Shown here: positions 23,522-35,014 of the stretch, piece after piece | How positions within the stretch are numbered: the stretch's first letter is position 1 | Layout: every line of letters begins with the position of its first letter | Assembly: GCA_029817715.1 (NCBI GenBank) | Contig: JARUPY010000434.1 | Location: forward strand, 2,232,001 to 2,296,000 | Length of the DNA stretch: 64,000 nucleotides | Reading direction: 5' to 3' | From: Melastoma dodecandrum | Lineage: Eukaryota; Streptophyta; Magnoliopsida; Myrtales; Melastomataceae | The notes under the pieces: generated by a model | What the model was told of the DNA's origin: nothing | Seen by the model: only the letters and a program-made list of their open reading frames with translations | The model's database searches: none | Made by a program: the position numbers and the translations under genes

Positions 23522-24241
23522 TCTCTGTAGGCGTCGGTGGCTACGGATCTGAAGGACTTGGCCGGGAACTAGTCCGTAACGTGGAGATGCGTGTAGTAGG
23601 ACCTGGGGAGAAAGTTGCCGGCTGGCTAGTCGACGTACAGCAAGTCCAAAAGAAGGAGTTCGTAGCAGGCATAAGTGGTGAAGGACTGGTAACCTCCTGT
23701 GGACTTTTATCTTTTCGTTTTGCAGGTTATATAGAAAATACAAAAAGAGAACCCTCATTAGACAATGTCCGACATGTGGAGGATAGCACCAATGAGCTTG
23801 ACCCCCGATCCATAGAAAGGACACTCCGCTTCGTAGTCATAGAAGGTCGAAACTTCCAGTCATGGTTTTGTACTCACTTTGTCTGGTTGATTTCCTTGTG
23901 ATTCGACCTAGACAAAACCAAATCTCAGTAGGAGAGTTTCTTATATTGGTTAATTTAATCTTACCGATCCGTGGTTAAATAAATTAGTTTCTTACATCAC
24001 AAAAGGTTTTACCTTCTACAGTGTAACCACTATTTCCAAGTATTAGTGTAAACGGGTGAAAGTGGATGTAGGCGTATTTGTCGAACCACTATAAAACATT
24101 GTGTTCTGATTTATTTTTATGCTCCTGTAAATCACGGAAGTTAAGTTTTCCGCTGTGAGGATTATGTGAGTTTGACGCGAAAGTTCTATTTAAACAGAAA
24201 GACTAATTCACTCTCTCTTAGTCACAATCAAAGGGCCAACA

Positions 24242-26554
24242 TGTTTCAATTGTGTCCATCTTAGAAGCTTTAGCTGAATAGTAGGAGGAACCCCTATTTC
24301 GGAGGAACCCCTTACACAAAAGGAGATTCCGGAGGAAGCTGCTACTGATGATGATGCGGCCATTGATCATGTGCTGGAGGATGATAAGGTGGGTGATCAG
24401 GTTCTGGAGGACGAAAACCCTCTAGCTGCTGATGAGGAAGAGGTGCTGAAGGGCGACCCCGTCACTTTCGTCCCACAACCTTCTGTCTCACCTGACCCCA
24501 AGTTGAAAGGAAGGGCTGCTACACGAACTACATCTACAGAAATCAATCCTCTTATGGCTTCTAGGAGTGTATCCACAAGGACACACCTGAAAAGAAAAAG
24601 CCCTAAGATGTTGGCAAGTCCATGGAGCAAGAGGTCATGAAAAAAACTAAAGCTTCCAATGATAGCACTGCTCAGGTAACGTCTGCTACATCCTGCGTGG
24701 AGATAGAGCGAGTTGTGAATCCGTAAATTGTGCTTCCCAGTGATGTTGTTAGTTGGCAAATCGCCGCAAGTAAGCGCATAGATTTTGGTTGGTTTACTGC
24801 TCGTGATATAGATATCACACCCATATATGAGACGCTGGACTTGAAAGAGTTTTGTGAGGCTTATATTCAGGTTGTTGTAGTCAGGATCTATGAGTTCTAC
24901 GAGAACCTCACCAGTTATAGGGTTAAACACTTTGTTAAGCATGTCAAGACTATGGTTGATGGTATAACTCTGGTATACTCCGTCAACAAGGTCAACACGA
25001 TGTTTGCTTGCAAGGAGCATGCTCCATTTACTATGCCTGACAAGAACAGGTCCTACAGCGTGATACTTGGATCCAAAGTGAAGCTGCCACAGTACTTTGA
25101 GTCTGCTACTCTTGACTTACGGAAGCAGATCCTTCATCTTTTAGTGATCTCTTGCTTTCTTCCACAAACCGGGAACCTGGACACGGTCACTCCAAGGGAT
25201 GCTCAAATCATAGAGCACCTCCTGACAGGAACATTGTTCAATCTGGAAGCATTGATTTTTGGCCATATGGAAGCTTGCGTGAAAGCCAAGGATAAAGCTT
25301 TTTCACATCATGGAGCACCTCCTGACAGGAACATTGTTCAATCGTGAAATTGATGCAATCCCTCTAATGCGCCTAAAAAGTGGGATATTGGTACATTAGG
25401 AGTTAGATCATATCCAACATGCAATATGTGAGGAGTTCGAGTGGCTAGGTGCTGAAGTCAAAGGCCAAGGAGGCTCGCCAGAAGGAAGTTCCCGCTCCTT
25501 CTGAGATGAAAGGGAAAGTTGTTGTAACAGCACCTGCTGTTAAAGCAACTGCTATGAAAGCATATGTTGTTAAAGCAACTGTGTGAAGACACCTGTTGTT
25601 CCAATACCTACTGCCTCAGATCGCCCTCAAGAATGTTCTACCTCCTCGTCCCTGCCCTCACTCAGCAAGGACCTTGTTGTTAAAGCAACTGTTGTGAAAG
25701 CACCTACTGTTCAAGTCTCTCCTGCGTCTGATCGCCCTTGAGAAGGTTCTACCTCCTCGTCTCTGCCTTCACTCATCAAGGACCTGCAACGGCAAGTTGC
25801 TACACAAATTGAAGAGATTCAGGTCCTTAAAAAGATGGTCACGGGGTTGGTTCACACTGTTGCACGCCAGGAGAAGCTCCAGCGTGACAATCTTGAGGCG
25901 CCTCCTATGGAGTAATGCCTTCTATTTTTTCGTTTATCAGTACCTACGACTAGATCCTGTAGGAGTTTAATGGTCTTGCTATGGTTTTGATGTAATAAGT
26001 GTCATATAAACATGCAGTCCCCATTTTTGGATGACCTATTTCAACTTTCAACAGTTTTGATTTATCCTCTACTTGCTATTTGTGTATTACTTCTATAGAA
26101 TGCTACTTCTTTGTTTCTATCTCCTACTCATTTTGATATGACAAAAAGGGGAAGATATTATGGAAATATTATGAGAAATATGAAGTAACGATTAAGGGGG
26201 AGATTTAAAGAGATATAGCCCAAGTTGATTCTCAAAAATCTCAAGAATTCTTGAATATTTAGTGGGATAGAAGGTTCATCCACTATGTGGTGTATCAACC
26301 TTCTAATAGAGAACGCAAAATTTGAGTACAACTCGTTTTTGTTACGAGTGCAAAAGTACATGCTACTGTCGAGCTAAATATACAGGTGCCTTGTCCATGT
26401 AATCTGTTCAAGCTATATGTTTATACAGAAGTTTTTGCATTCTGCGAAAGTACAAACTCTTTCCTTCCCTACCTTAGGGGAGCTTGGTTTATCATCTTTG
26501 CATTAACATATCTCGTATGGATAATTATTTTGTCATTACCAAAAATGGGGAAAT
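24242..26554 (+). pseudogene. Host-like ORF of the SIRE-like element (broken), putative plant transposon protein domain
   Basis: An acidic region (24290-24637: EEPLTQKEIPEEAATDDDA onward) is followed, after a frameshift and a TAA at 24724, by an open frame at 24730-25344. Its layout is SKRIDFGWFTARDIDITPIY, then VVVVRIYEFYENL, then LHLLVISCFLPQTGNLDTVT. This resembles the 'putative plant transposon protein' domain (Pfam Transposase_32 type) found in non-autonomous LTR elements and in the 3' ORF of Athila. Downstream are Val-Lys-Ala-rich repeats (25500-25720) and a short coiled coil (DLQRQVATQIEEIQVLKKMV) ending at 25914. A 31-bp exact repeat (25213-25243 and 25313-25343) precedes the stop. 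No pol genes are present. The family call is by pattern only. Confidence 0.5.
26541..26554 (+). other. Polypurine tract of the SIRE-like element (candidate)
   Basis: AAAAATGGGGAAAT directly precedes the first base homologous to the LTR start, as expected for plus-strand priming. Confidence 0.55.
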
Positions 26555-28500
26555 TTTTAATATGATTTTGATGATGAGTCGTAGAGAAGGTTGACCTGCT
26601 AAGACGTTACATATGCTAAGTTCACCGATACAGAGGCCTGACAGCAGTAACCTCCAATAACTAAGATCTACTTCCTAAAATTGGAGAAATAACAAGAAAA
26701 TATTTTCTACATCTTCTAATGAACGTTTGAGATCAAATTATGTGATTAGAAAATATTTACATAATTAGATATTTTAATAATTATTATTAGTTATCTTATG
26801 AAGAATATTCATATGAATATTTATTATCTAGATAAGAAAAACCATAAAAAGTCGAAAATAATATGTTTGTTCTATTTACGAAAATTATATTGTTAAATAT
26901 GAAAATTTCCTATCAACCCTCTGTGAGAAGATAATATTAATATGAAACATCCTACATTCATACAAATTGTATGAATTACATCGAGATTCAATTATTAAGT
27001 TGTCTAAGAAGAATAAATTTAATTTGGAAATAAATCATTGATTATTTCCATTAATAAGAGGTTGATCATCCGATTAGGTCGAACCTCCAATAGTGCTCTA
27101 TCTTGACATTAAAATATGCAATTGACAATAAATAAATTTTGGGTAGTCCCTCACAGATATATGTGCTATTTCATGATAAGATTTCTCAAGTTGAAAATTA
27201 AATATCATTTCTTTCCAACTACAGATAGTCATTGATCTAATCGCTCCCTAACCTTCTATATTGTGTTATCCTGGAATTGGAGAATCTAATTGATATGAAA
27301 TCAATTAGAGATCATCACCGATTGATTCATGCATTATGAGAATGCATCTGGTCACATTTGTTTTTTAGTAAAATAAAATTCCTTAATAAGAGTAGGTGAA
27401 AGCTAGTATAAAAATGAAAACGTAAAACAATTAAGAGTCGGATTCTAAGGGTGTTGTTGTTGTTAGGTGTTGAGGTGATAAGGTGTGCGTTGAGTGTGCT
27501 GGACGGAGTCTCCCAGCAAGCGTTCTCGCAGGATGTGACTACAACATGTTTTGCATCGGTGAAGCCGCTCCGTAGACGTTGGTGGTTACAGATCTGAGGG
27601 ACTTGACTGGAACAATATCCGTGACGTTGGATTGCGTGCAACCAGGCCTGGGGAGAAGAGTTGTTGGTCCGCGAGTCGGCATACAGAGTTGGTCGGAGAG
27701 AAAGAGTCCTTAGCAGGCGTAAGCGATCAGGGACTAACAACTTTCTGTAGTCATTTAACTTGTTGTTTGTGCAGTGTGTCTGTCTTGGTGAAGTCACTCC
27801 ATAGGCGTGGGTGACTATGGATCTGAAGGACTTGGCAAGGAAGTTATCCGTAATGCCGAGTTGCATGCATCAGGACTAAGGGAGAAGGTTGCTGACTGGC
27901 GATTCGATGTACAACAGGGTTAAGAGAAAGAGTCCGTAGCAAGCACAAGTGATAAGGCATTGGTACCTGTAGACGTTTATCTTTTTGTTTTGCAGGTTAT
28001 ATAGAAAATACAAAAAGCGAAGCCCATTTGACGACGTCTAATCACAAGGATGATAGCACCGCTGAGCCTGATCCCACATCCATTAAAAGGATAACGCACT
28101 ATTGAGTCACAAAAAGCTGAACCTTCTAGCAAGTGTTCTATACTCATTTTGTCTGGCCGATTTCCTTGTGATTCGACCTGGACGTGACCAAATCTCAGCA
28201 AGAGAGTTTCTGGTACTGGTTAAGTTAATCTTACTGCTTTGTGGTTAAAAAAATTGTTTTCTTATACTACACAAGGTTCTACCTTCTATACAATGATCAC
28301 TATTTTCAAGTATTAGTGAAAACGGGTGAAAGTGGATGGAGGCGTATTTTGCCCAACCACTATAAAAACATTGTGTTCCGATTTATCTTTAAGCTCTTGT
28401 AAATCACAGAATTGTGAGGTTTCTGTGAGTTTGTCATGAAAATTCTATTTGAACAAAAAGACTAATTCGCCCCCTCTTTGTCACAATCAAAGGGCCAACA
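26555..28500 (+). repeat. 3' LTR of the SIRE-like element
   Basis: 1946 bp. Its first bases are TTTTAATATG instead of TGTTGATATG. It contains an imperfect tandem duplication of about 228 bp (copies starting near 27558 and 27786: GGTGAAG(C/T)C(G/A)CTCC.TAG.CGT). It ends GGGCCAACA and is followed directly by Athila gag (ATTAGAAACTTCGAGAATCA). Confidence 0.8.
27558..27970 (+). repeat. Tandem duplication of about 228 bp in the SIRE-like LTR
   Basis: Two diverged copies contain GGTGAAG, GGATCTGA.GGACTTG, ATCCGT.A.G, GGGAGAAG and GTCCGTAGCA(A/G)GC landmarks in the same order. The same pair is present in the 5' LTR (from about 21290 and 21513), so the duplication predates or accompanied the element. 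Confidence 0.65.
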
Positions 28501-28505
28501 TGTTT
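28501..28505. other. Target-site duplication of the SIRE-like element, right
   Basis: TGTTT, partner of TGCTT at 20606-20610 with one substitution. Confidence 0.55.
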
Positions 28506-29775
28506 CAATTAGAAACTTCGAGAATCAATTCAGTCAGCTCGCTCATGCATTGAACTTGCAACAACATGGAGGGTTTCTGAGTGATACTGAGATTAATCCA
28601 CGAGAGCATGTGAAGGCCATAACCTTCAAGAGCAATAGGGCGCTTGTAGAAGTGCCATCAAAGAGCCATTTGAGTGACACAACCAAGACGAAGGGGATCA
28701 ATCGTCATCGAGAAGAACTGAACAATGAAGGGATGAAAACATCCATGCCAGACGGAGGAATTGACCATGAAATTCAAAAATCTCACATAACTGCAGAGGC
28801 GTATCCTCTAAATTTGAAGGATACAAGCTTCTACATTTTGTGGATGAAATAGCGTACAATGACACATCCGACATTTCTGAAGGACATGTCCTTCCCACGA
28901 CAAACCAATCTACCATTCATTCAAGTAAAACCTTTAATTCATTGAAGCAATCTAAGGTGAGTCTAGGATCTAACATGGAGAAACAAGACCGACCACCACA
29001 TCCATTCCCTCAAAGAGCTCGGAAGCACGATGAAGCCCAATTCCGTAAGTTTCTTGATGTGTTTAAAAACCTTCGTATTAACATTCCCTTTGTTGAGGCT
29101 CTTGAGCATATACCGAACTACTTCAAGTTCATGAAAGATGCATTGTCGAGGAACTGAAGTCTAGGTGAGTTTAAAACCATTGCACTGACGGAGGAGTGTA
29201 GTGTCATATTGCAACAAAACATTAAAGCTAAAGGATCTAAGTCGCTTCACTATCCCATGCACTAATAGGTCTCAATTCAATGGTAAGGCATTATGTCATC
29301 TTGGTGCAAGTATCAATCTCATGCCCTTATCCATATACAAGGACTTAGGTCTAGGGGAGGTTAAACCTACATTTGCAACATTAAAGTAAGCTAACAGATC
29401 AATAACTTATCCTAGGGCTATTATTGAAGATGTTCATGCTAAAGTGGATAAGTTTATTTTTTTTTCGCAGATTTTGTATTTTTAGACTTTGAGGAAGATG
29501 ATGATTTCCATATCACTATAGGGAGGCCATTATTGGCTATAGGTAGAGCCCTCAATGGTGTTAAAAAAGGTGAATTAACCATTGGGGTTAACGATTAGGA
29601 GGTAACATTTAACGATTTTAAGTCGATGAAATGACCAAGTGAACCTGTTGAATGACTTTTTATTGATGTTTTAAATAAGTACTCTATCAAAACGCTCTCT
29701 TATGATCCACTCAAAGCTCCATTGAAATTGGCATCATTTGATGATGAAGAATCACAAGAAGCGATAAATTGGTTG
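28506..29775 (+). pseudogene. Outer Athila gag C-terminus and protease (broken)
   Basis: Continues the outer gag after the SIRE-like element: SIRNFENQFSQLAHALNLQQ, SDTEINPREHVKAITF, then FPQRARKHDEAQFRKFLDVF and KALCHLGASINLMPLS. It is homologous to the - strand region 36748-37960. The protease motif that should read CDLGAS is CHLGAS, so the catalytic aspartate is gone. Frameshifts (after 28850 and near 29157) and stops break it. The sequence ends in DDEESQEAINWL just before the nested Athila LTR and resumes at 40810. Confidence 0.85.
28879..28894. repeat. 16-bp perfect palindrome GAAGGACATGTCCTTC
   Basis: Lies in the gag/protease linker of the outer Athila. It belongs to the GGACGCGTCC motif family that recurs in the LTRs, linker and 3' non-coding DNA of the - strand Athila. 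Confidence 0.7.
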
Positions 29776-31235
29776 TGATCACACTTGTCGAAGGCGGCAA
29801 ATTAAATACTCTAACAAACCTAACTAACTTGTAGATATGGTAAGTAGAGGTCGTTCCCACAGAGAATCAATAGAGAAAAATTCCTAACGGTTGCACGTTT
29901 AACGATATCCAGGTCAAGTCGAACAAGATGGAATGAGAGCAGAAAATAGAATGCAAATAAACGATAATTCAATCAAATAGTAAAAGCCTAGGACAATCAA
30001 CTTCTCCTAACGAATTATCTAACTCGTTCGTTCCTTTCTCCAGTTATCTAATTCTCAAGTTACTAACCTAGGGTTCGATTATCTCCTTACGCCTCTCCCG
30101 AGTGCTTTAAGAACGTATTCCCTATATTGAGCTATTCACTCTATTCCTAGGCAATTAACTAGTGGGACTCCATTATGCAACAGCCCTAAATGGTTACCTA
30201 AGGCGATTTGGTATCCTCATATCCTTCTCGCGAATTAGCTTCGTTTTCCAACGTGATGCTAACTTAGGCTATTCAATCAACGACTTAACCCAAACAACCT
30301 TTCCAAGCCCGAATAGGTTTCCAGATCAAATTAATTGGTGATCAGTCAATTAATTGCATTAAGATCAAGATATGAATAAGTAACCACACGAATTCAAATA
30401 ACACGGAGAAAAGGAATTCATTCGTTAAATAAAGTCGTTAAGTTCCATTGAAATCCTAGAAAACGGAATTAGTTCATAACGTAAACGAAATTCAACCCAA
30501 GTTAAAAAAAAAATGATAACGACATAGCAATCAAGGGGCAAGAAAAGAGAAACGCCCTCTCGATCTTCCGATCTGAGAAATAGTAGCCACGTCCCGATCT
30601 CCGCTTCAACCCTAGCCATCACCTCTTTCTCCGTTCCCGAGTCGACTGTCTCCTCCCTCTTCCTTCAAAGAAAAAGACTCCCTAGGGTTGCCTCTAAAAA
30701 CTGAATATGTAGTTCCCCTCTAAAAAGATTTCTTAAGATTCTCCAAATCTAAATAAGATTTCTTGGGAGAATAAAATAAAATAACCTAAAAGTACCAAAT
30801 AAGTGACTAGTTGATCCTCTATTTCTTCATAATGCAGTCTCAGGAAGACTTGAAGAATTCCTCAAGCGATTTGAACATAGTTTCGCAGGAGCATCCCTTC
30901 ACTCCACAGAACTCCCAAGGACGCGTCCCTGAGAACAGAGGGACGCGTCCTTCTGCACTCTGTCCAATTTTCGCTCATCTTCACGTTACTTCATCCAAGC
31001 TTCAAGATCTCCTTCATTTTCCTGCATTAAAACACGACAAACCATGAGACATCAACAAGATAAACGATTCAAATCAAAATAGATTCAAAAACTAAGAAAA
31101 TAACAAAGATCGACTTAAAATCGAATTAAACAAAAAATCACTCAAATCCTACCAAATTCCTATCAATACTCGAACGACTAACCACATAAAGCATCATTAG
31201 GGATACGAAATAACCCTACTTTTGTAGAGTTATCA
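29776..31235 (-). repeat. 3' LTR of the nested Athila
   Basis: 1460 bp. On the - strand it starts TGATAACTCTACAAAAGTAG and ends ...CGACAAGTGTGATCA. It contains two exact GGACGCGTCC palindromes (30919-30928 and 30941-30950). Confidence 0.9.
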
Positions 31236-31249
31236 CACCCCCAAACCTA
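31236..31249 (-). other. Polypurine tract of the nested Athila
   Basis: On the - strand TAGGTTTGGGGGTG sits directly before the LTR start TGATAACTC. The identical 14-mer recurs at 32227-32240. Confidence 0.85.
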
Positions 31250-32310
31250 CAATTTGCCAATCCTTGAGCAAATGGAAAGAGACAAACACAAAGATAACTC
31301 TTCAGCAATACCCAACTCAATCCAATCTGAGTAAGCCTCTCTCTATTCTCAGCAATGCACATGCTCACTACCGTGGGTCGAGTCAATTGTCAAGAAAAAC
31401 AATTCAATTTGATCAAACTTCACGTAAATGTTCAAAACGATCATCTCTGTATGTCATGTAGTGAAATCAACAATTAAAGACTTATAATAAAACATATTAG
31501 ATCGGCACTTTGTAGAAAACTAACCAAACACTAACCATCCACTCGTCCTCAGGATTTTCAACAATTTTCTTCACACAACCTTTATTTCAGCTATACGACT
31601 CAAAATGTTTCATCACATTCTAGTGTACCCATGTAACAAGTATTTGATCAATGACACCCACTCCAGTTAGACCAAGGCATTAGGCAATGAACCACCCCTG
31701 GGATCTCATTCTCGAGTACACCAAAAGGACTCACACCACAAGTACATATTTAGGTGCCAATCACATTTCATTCACTTTTTTTTTACTTTTCTTTTCACAC
31801 GCCTAAACATTGGTACTCAGAGCCTTGGTAACTTTTTTTTTTTAAACGTGCTTCAAATCAATGTCTAGCCAGCCCCACTCAGCACCAACTACTATGCGTT
31901 ATTAGATTTCTAGAATTGTTTTCACTCACTACCAATCCATACCGAGAAATCATTGCCCAATAAAAAAAACAACAGTTTAATCACCCAATTATGTTCAATT
32001 TTCACTTTTCCATAAGTCGTAAGCATGTGCATAATAATTCATCATCGAACAAGGATCAGCTCATCAAAGATATCGTCAAGTTCACTGAAGAGTTTGACAT
32101 GCCTAGACTTACCCTGAAAATTACCTAAAAATCAAAACACCACTAGCAAGCGTGTTCCAAGCTCAAATCAAGAGACAAAATAGAAATGACAATCAACCCA
32201 AACAACGTAAATCAGCATAATTGCAGCACCCCCAAACCTAGACTAAACATCGCCCCGATGTAAATATGAATAGTAAGAGATGAAGGGAAAGAAACACTCC
32301 CTTGGGGCGA
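31250..32310 (-). other. 3' non-coding region of the nested Athila
   Basis: About 1 kb lies between the 3' ORF and the polypurine tract, with no coding sequence seen. A second copy of the polypurine 14-mer lies at its upstream end (32227-32240), within the motif CGATGTTTAGTCTAGG also seen, diverged, in the outer Athila near 48710. Confidence 0.7.
32227..32240 (-). other. Second polypurine-tract copy
   Basis: TAGGTTTGGGGGTG on the - strand, identical to the tract next to the LTR. It could act as an internal priming site; that role is inference. Confidence 0.55.
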
Positions 32311-32313
32311 GCT

Positions 32314-33430
32314 AGTCGTTGCTGTCATCATCATCATTTTCCTCCTCAAAGTCTGGGGGGTTGTCATTTTCCGAACCAAGCTCCTCCTCCTTCTGGAAGT
32401 CAGCTAGTGAAGGGATACTTGGATGACCCGTCATGTCGATCCCAGGCGTTGCGTCGTGGAACCGAAACATTTCCCCCACCCTTCGGAAGCACAGCTCCAT
32501 ATATGACGTTCGGATTTCGTCGTTTAGTTCTAATTGAAGCATCTGCTCCTCTATGCTTGATCCAACTCCTCTAGAACTCGATGATGTGGCCTGTCTAGCC
32601 TTCACAACTTTTGAACGTCGTTTACGTCTTTCCTCCGTTGATTGCACAAGACCATTAATATAACTCTCATTCATTAACGTGCCTGGTAGAACGAGTTCCT
32701 CATGCGCAGCCTTTGGGATGCCAAATTGTTGACAGAGTATGGTAATCAAGTATGGAAACCAAAATCCCCATTTGGTGCTGCTAGCTGATTGCAGAATAGC
32801 TCTGTGAATGAGTTTGCCAACATTGATCCTTTTCCTTTTAGAATCGAATAAATCAAGATGGCTCAGTTCTTTCTGCACATATTGACATTAGTATCCGGCA
32901 ACATTGTATGGGAGACAAAGTAAAACCAAGCCTTGGCCACATTCATTAAAGCTCTTCGTGGAATCGCCATGAATTCATTTTGAGCCATAATCCATGATCC
33001 CTCCGTGTTCGTCAAAGCCTGACTTACCGCCGCAGCTTGTGTTGCCGTAAATTCACCGGTCATTAACTCTTCGTAGTCGTCTACCTCAGGAATAGGTATA
33101 TGGAAGCAATCGTTTATGGTTCTTCCATCAAAGGGCACTTGCTTTCCCCTCACCTGCACCATATAATTCTTGTGGTCGGGGGCATAAGAATAAAATTCAC
33201 TGACTATAGTATTAATGGCCAGGTTACGTAGTGCGAGCAATTGCCCCCAACCCTTTGTGGTAACAGAAATTAATACCCAATGCACAAATTGTGGTCAACT
33301 TCCTAATTGCATCCCACGCTCCGCAATAAATCCCTTGTTTTTTGTCATAGCTTCGGTGAATCGGCTTTTTGCTACCTCAGAGACAAATTTCGCGTCCATG
33401 CCTTGTCGCGGCCTCTTCGATCCCATTTCT
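32314..33430 (-). pseudogene. Athila 3' ORF with putative plant transposon protein domain (broken)
   Basis: Reads from MGSKRPRQGMDAKFVSE at 33425 (- strand) through a TGA near 33297. It then continues TTKGWGQLLALRNLAINTIV, VQVRGKQVPFDGRTINDCF and AKAWFYFVSHTMLPDTNVN. A frameshift near 32870 leads to INVGKLIHRAILQSASS, WGFWFPYLITILCQQFG and an acidic C-terminus ending at 32314. This is the ORF Athila elements carry downstream of integrase, in the 'putative plant transposon protein' family; its function is not established. Glu/Asp-rich tail, no membrane segment seen. One stop and one frameshift make it non-functional as it stands. Confidence 0.7.
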
Positions 33431-33624
33431 TACTCCTCCAATCCAAAACTAGGAGAACGCAAGGAGTTCACGAGAGCTTACCCGAAATGGCTGAGGAGGT
33501 GTTATTGGCGTTGACAACGTCGGATACTAACAATGGGCGACGTGGGTGGCTTGATTTGAGCCCCGATTTTCGGATAGGTAGTGTTCCTCCAACTCCAACG
33601 ACGGTAACCGCAGACGGGGAGTGA

Positions 33625-33955
33625 GGCGGCTGCACAAAAGAAAAAAAGGTTAGGGTTGTCACTTAAAAACTTATAACTACTTTATATTTATTTTTATTTT
33701 TATTTTTGAAGGACGCGTCCTTCAGATTGGAGGACGTGTCCTCCATGGGTCTGTAGGATTGCAGAATGCCCGAGGTCGCGTCCTTGGCTTTGAGGGACGC
33801 GTCCCTAAACTTTCTGTAAAATAAAAAATGTCAATAAAAAGCAAAATAAAAAGACGAACTTATGCAAAAATAACAATGAAATTGAAAATAAAAATAAACT
33901 CGGGTTGCCACCCGAGAAGCGCTTGATTTATAGTCATCGGCTTGACTTTCTTGTC
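33625..33955 (-). other. Non-coding spacer between integrase and 3' ORF, with GGACGCGTCC motifs
   Basis: No ORF. Contains GGACGCGTCC at 33711-33720 and 33795-33804, plus variants GGACGTGTCC (33732-33741) and GGTCGCGTCC (33774-33783). Confidence 0.65.
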
Positions 33956-33959
33956 GTTT

Positions 33960-35014
33960 TCAAGCCTCTTTCAAGTGAATCGAGGATGTTTCACGGTCAA
34001 AACTTACCCGATAATGTTTTAGCCGTTGTCCATTTATTTTGAATATCCTTCCGGAACTCTCTTCTAATACTTCAATTGCTCCATATGGGAATACTTCAAC
34101 AACTCGGAAAGGGTACAATTTGAGTCGAGAGTTGAATAACGATACCAATTGGCCTGTCTCGAAGTGTCTGGGCATGATCTTACCGTCATGCCAATTCTTT
34201 TTCTTATCCTTGTACACTCTCGTACTGTCATATGCCTGCAACCGAAGTTCATCGAGCTCATTCAATTGAAGTAATCGTCTTTCACCAACTTCTTCAAGAT
34301 TTAGGTTCAACTTTTTCAGAGCCCAATACGCTTTGTGCTCGAGTTCCACGAGAAGATGACATGCCTTGCCAAAAACCATTCTGTATGGTGACATCCCAAT
34401 TGGATTTTTATATGCTGTCCTGTATGCCCAAAATGCATCGTCTAGCTTCGTTGACCAATCCTTCCTCGTTGGACATACCGTTTTCTCTAAAATGCGCTTG
34501 ATTTCCCGATTAGAGTCTTCGACTTGCCCGCTCGTCTGTGGGTGATACGCTGTAGCTATCTTGTGCTTGATACCATACTTCTTCAGGAGTTGATCAAAAA
34601 CTTGCACACGACTTTAGAATCATTAGAAGACAAAGCTACTGCTTCCACCCACTTTGAAACATAATCAACAGCCATAAGGATGTACTTATTATTGAAAGAT
34701 GAAATAAAGGCATCTCATGTCTCCTGGTGTTGTTTCCCACGTGTTGACACCTGTCACAAGATGAATCGTGATTGTAAAACTTTATATGAATCCTTGAAAA
34801 GAGTCGGCCAATAGAATCGTGATTGTAAAACTTTATCCTCTGTTCGGTCTCCTCCAAAGTGTCCACCATAGGGTGATGAGTGGCAATGTTCGAGGATACC
34901 TTTGATTTCCTCCACTGGCACACATCTCCTGATAACTTGATCAGCACAATGCTTAAAGAGAAACGATTCATCCCACATGTAATAGCGTACATCATGCAAA
35001 AATTTCTTCTTTTG
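33960..35014 (-). pseudogene. Athila integrase (deleted core)
   Basis: The zinc-binding part reads HCHSSPYGGHFGGDRTEDK and later CDRCQHVGN, split by a stop and by a 23-bp duplication (34763-34785 and 34814-34836). The core starts [16 protein letters not shown], which holds the first catalytic Asp. About 30 residues with the second Asp are deleted at about 34605. The frame resumes [19 protein letters not shown], then [18 protein letters not shown] with the Glu region, and runs open to 33960. The C-terminal part ([30 protein letters not shown]) is intact. The enzyme cannot be active as encoded. Confidence 0.88.

Larger units (their letters stand above)
20611..24241 (+). repeat. 5' LTR of the SIRE-like element
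   Basis: Homologous to 26555-28500. The AT-rich first part, the segment with GAATGCATCTGGTTGCATTT, the roughly 228-bp internal duplication and the end AAGGGCCAACA all correspond. A segment of about 400 bp in the first part is missing compared with array units. Copy 2 of the internal duplication is split by the insertion at 21530-23521. Its first 0.65 kb is the source-type sequence of the upstream array. Confidence 0.8.
20611..28500 (+). mobile_element. Non-autonomous SIRE-like Copia element in Athila gag
   Basis: Two related LTRs (20611-24241 and 26555-28500) share the start (TGTTGATATGATTTT and mutated TTTTAATATGATTTTG), the SIRE-type region CGAACCACTATAAAA...ATTGTGTTC, and the end AAGGGCCAACA. 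The 2.3-kb interior encodes no gag, protease, integrase or reverse transcriptase that I can find, only a broken host-like reading frame. The flanks are the two halves of Athila gag. The 5' LTR is longer because a 2-kb TRIM-like element sits in it. No tRNA primer-binding site is visible after the 5' LTR. Movement would have needed another element's enzymes. Confidence 0.75.
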
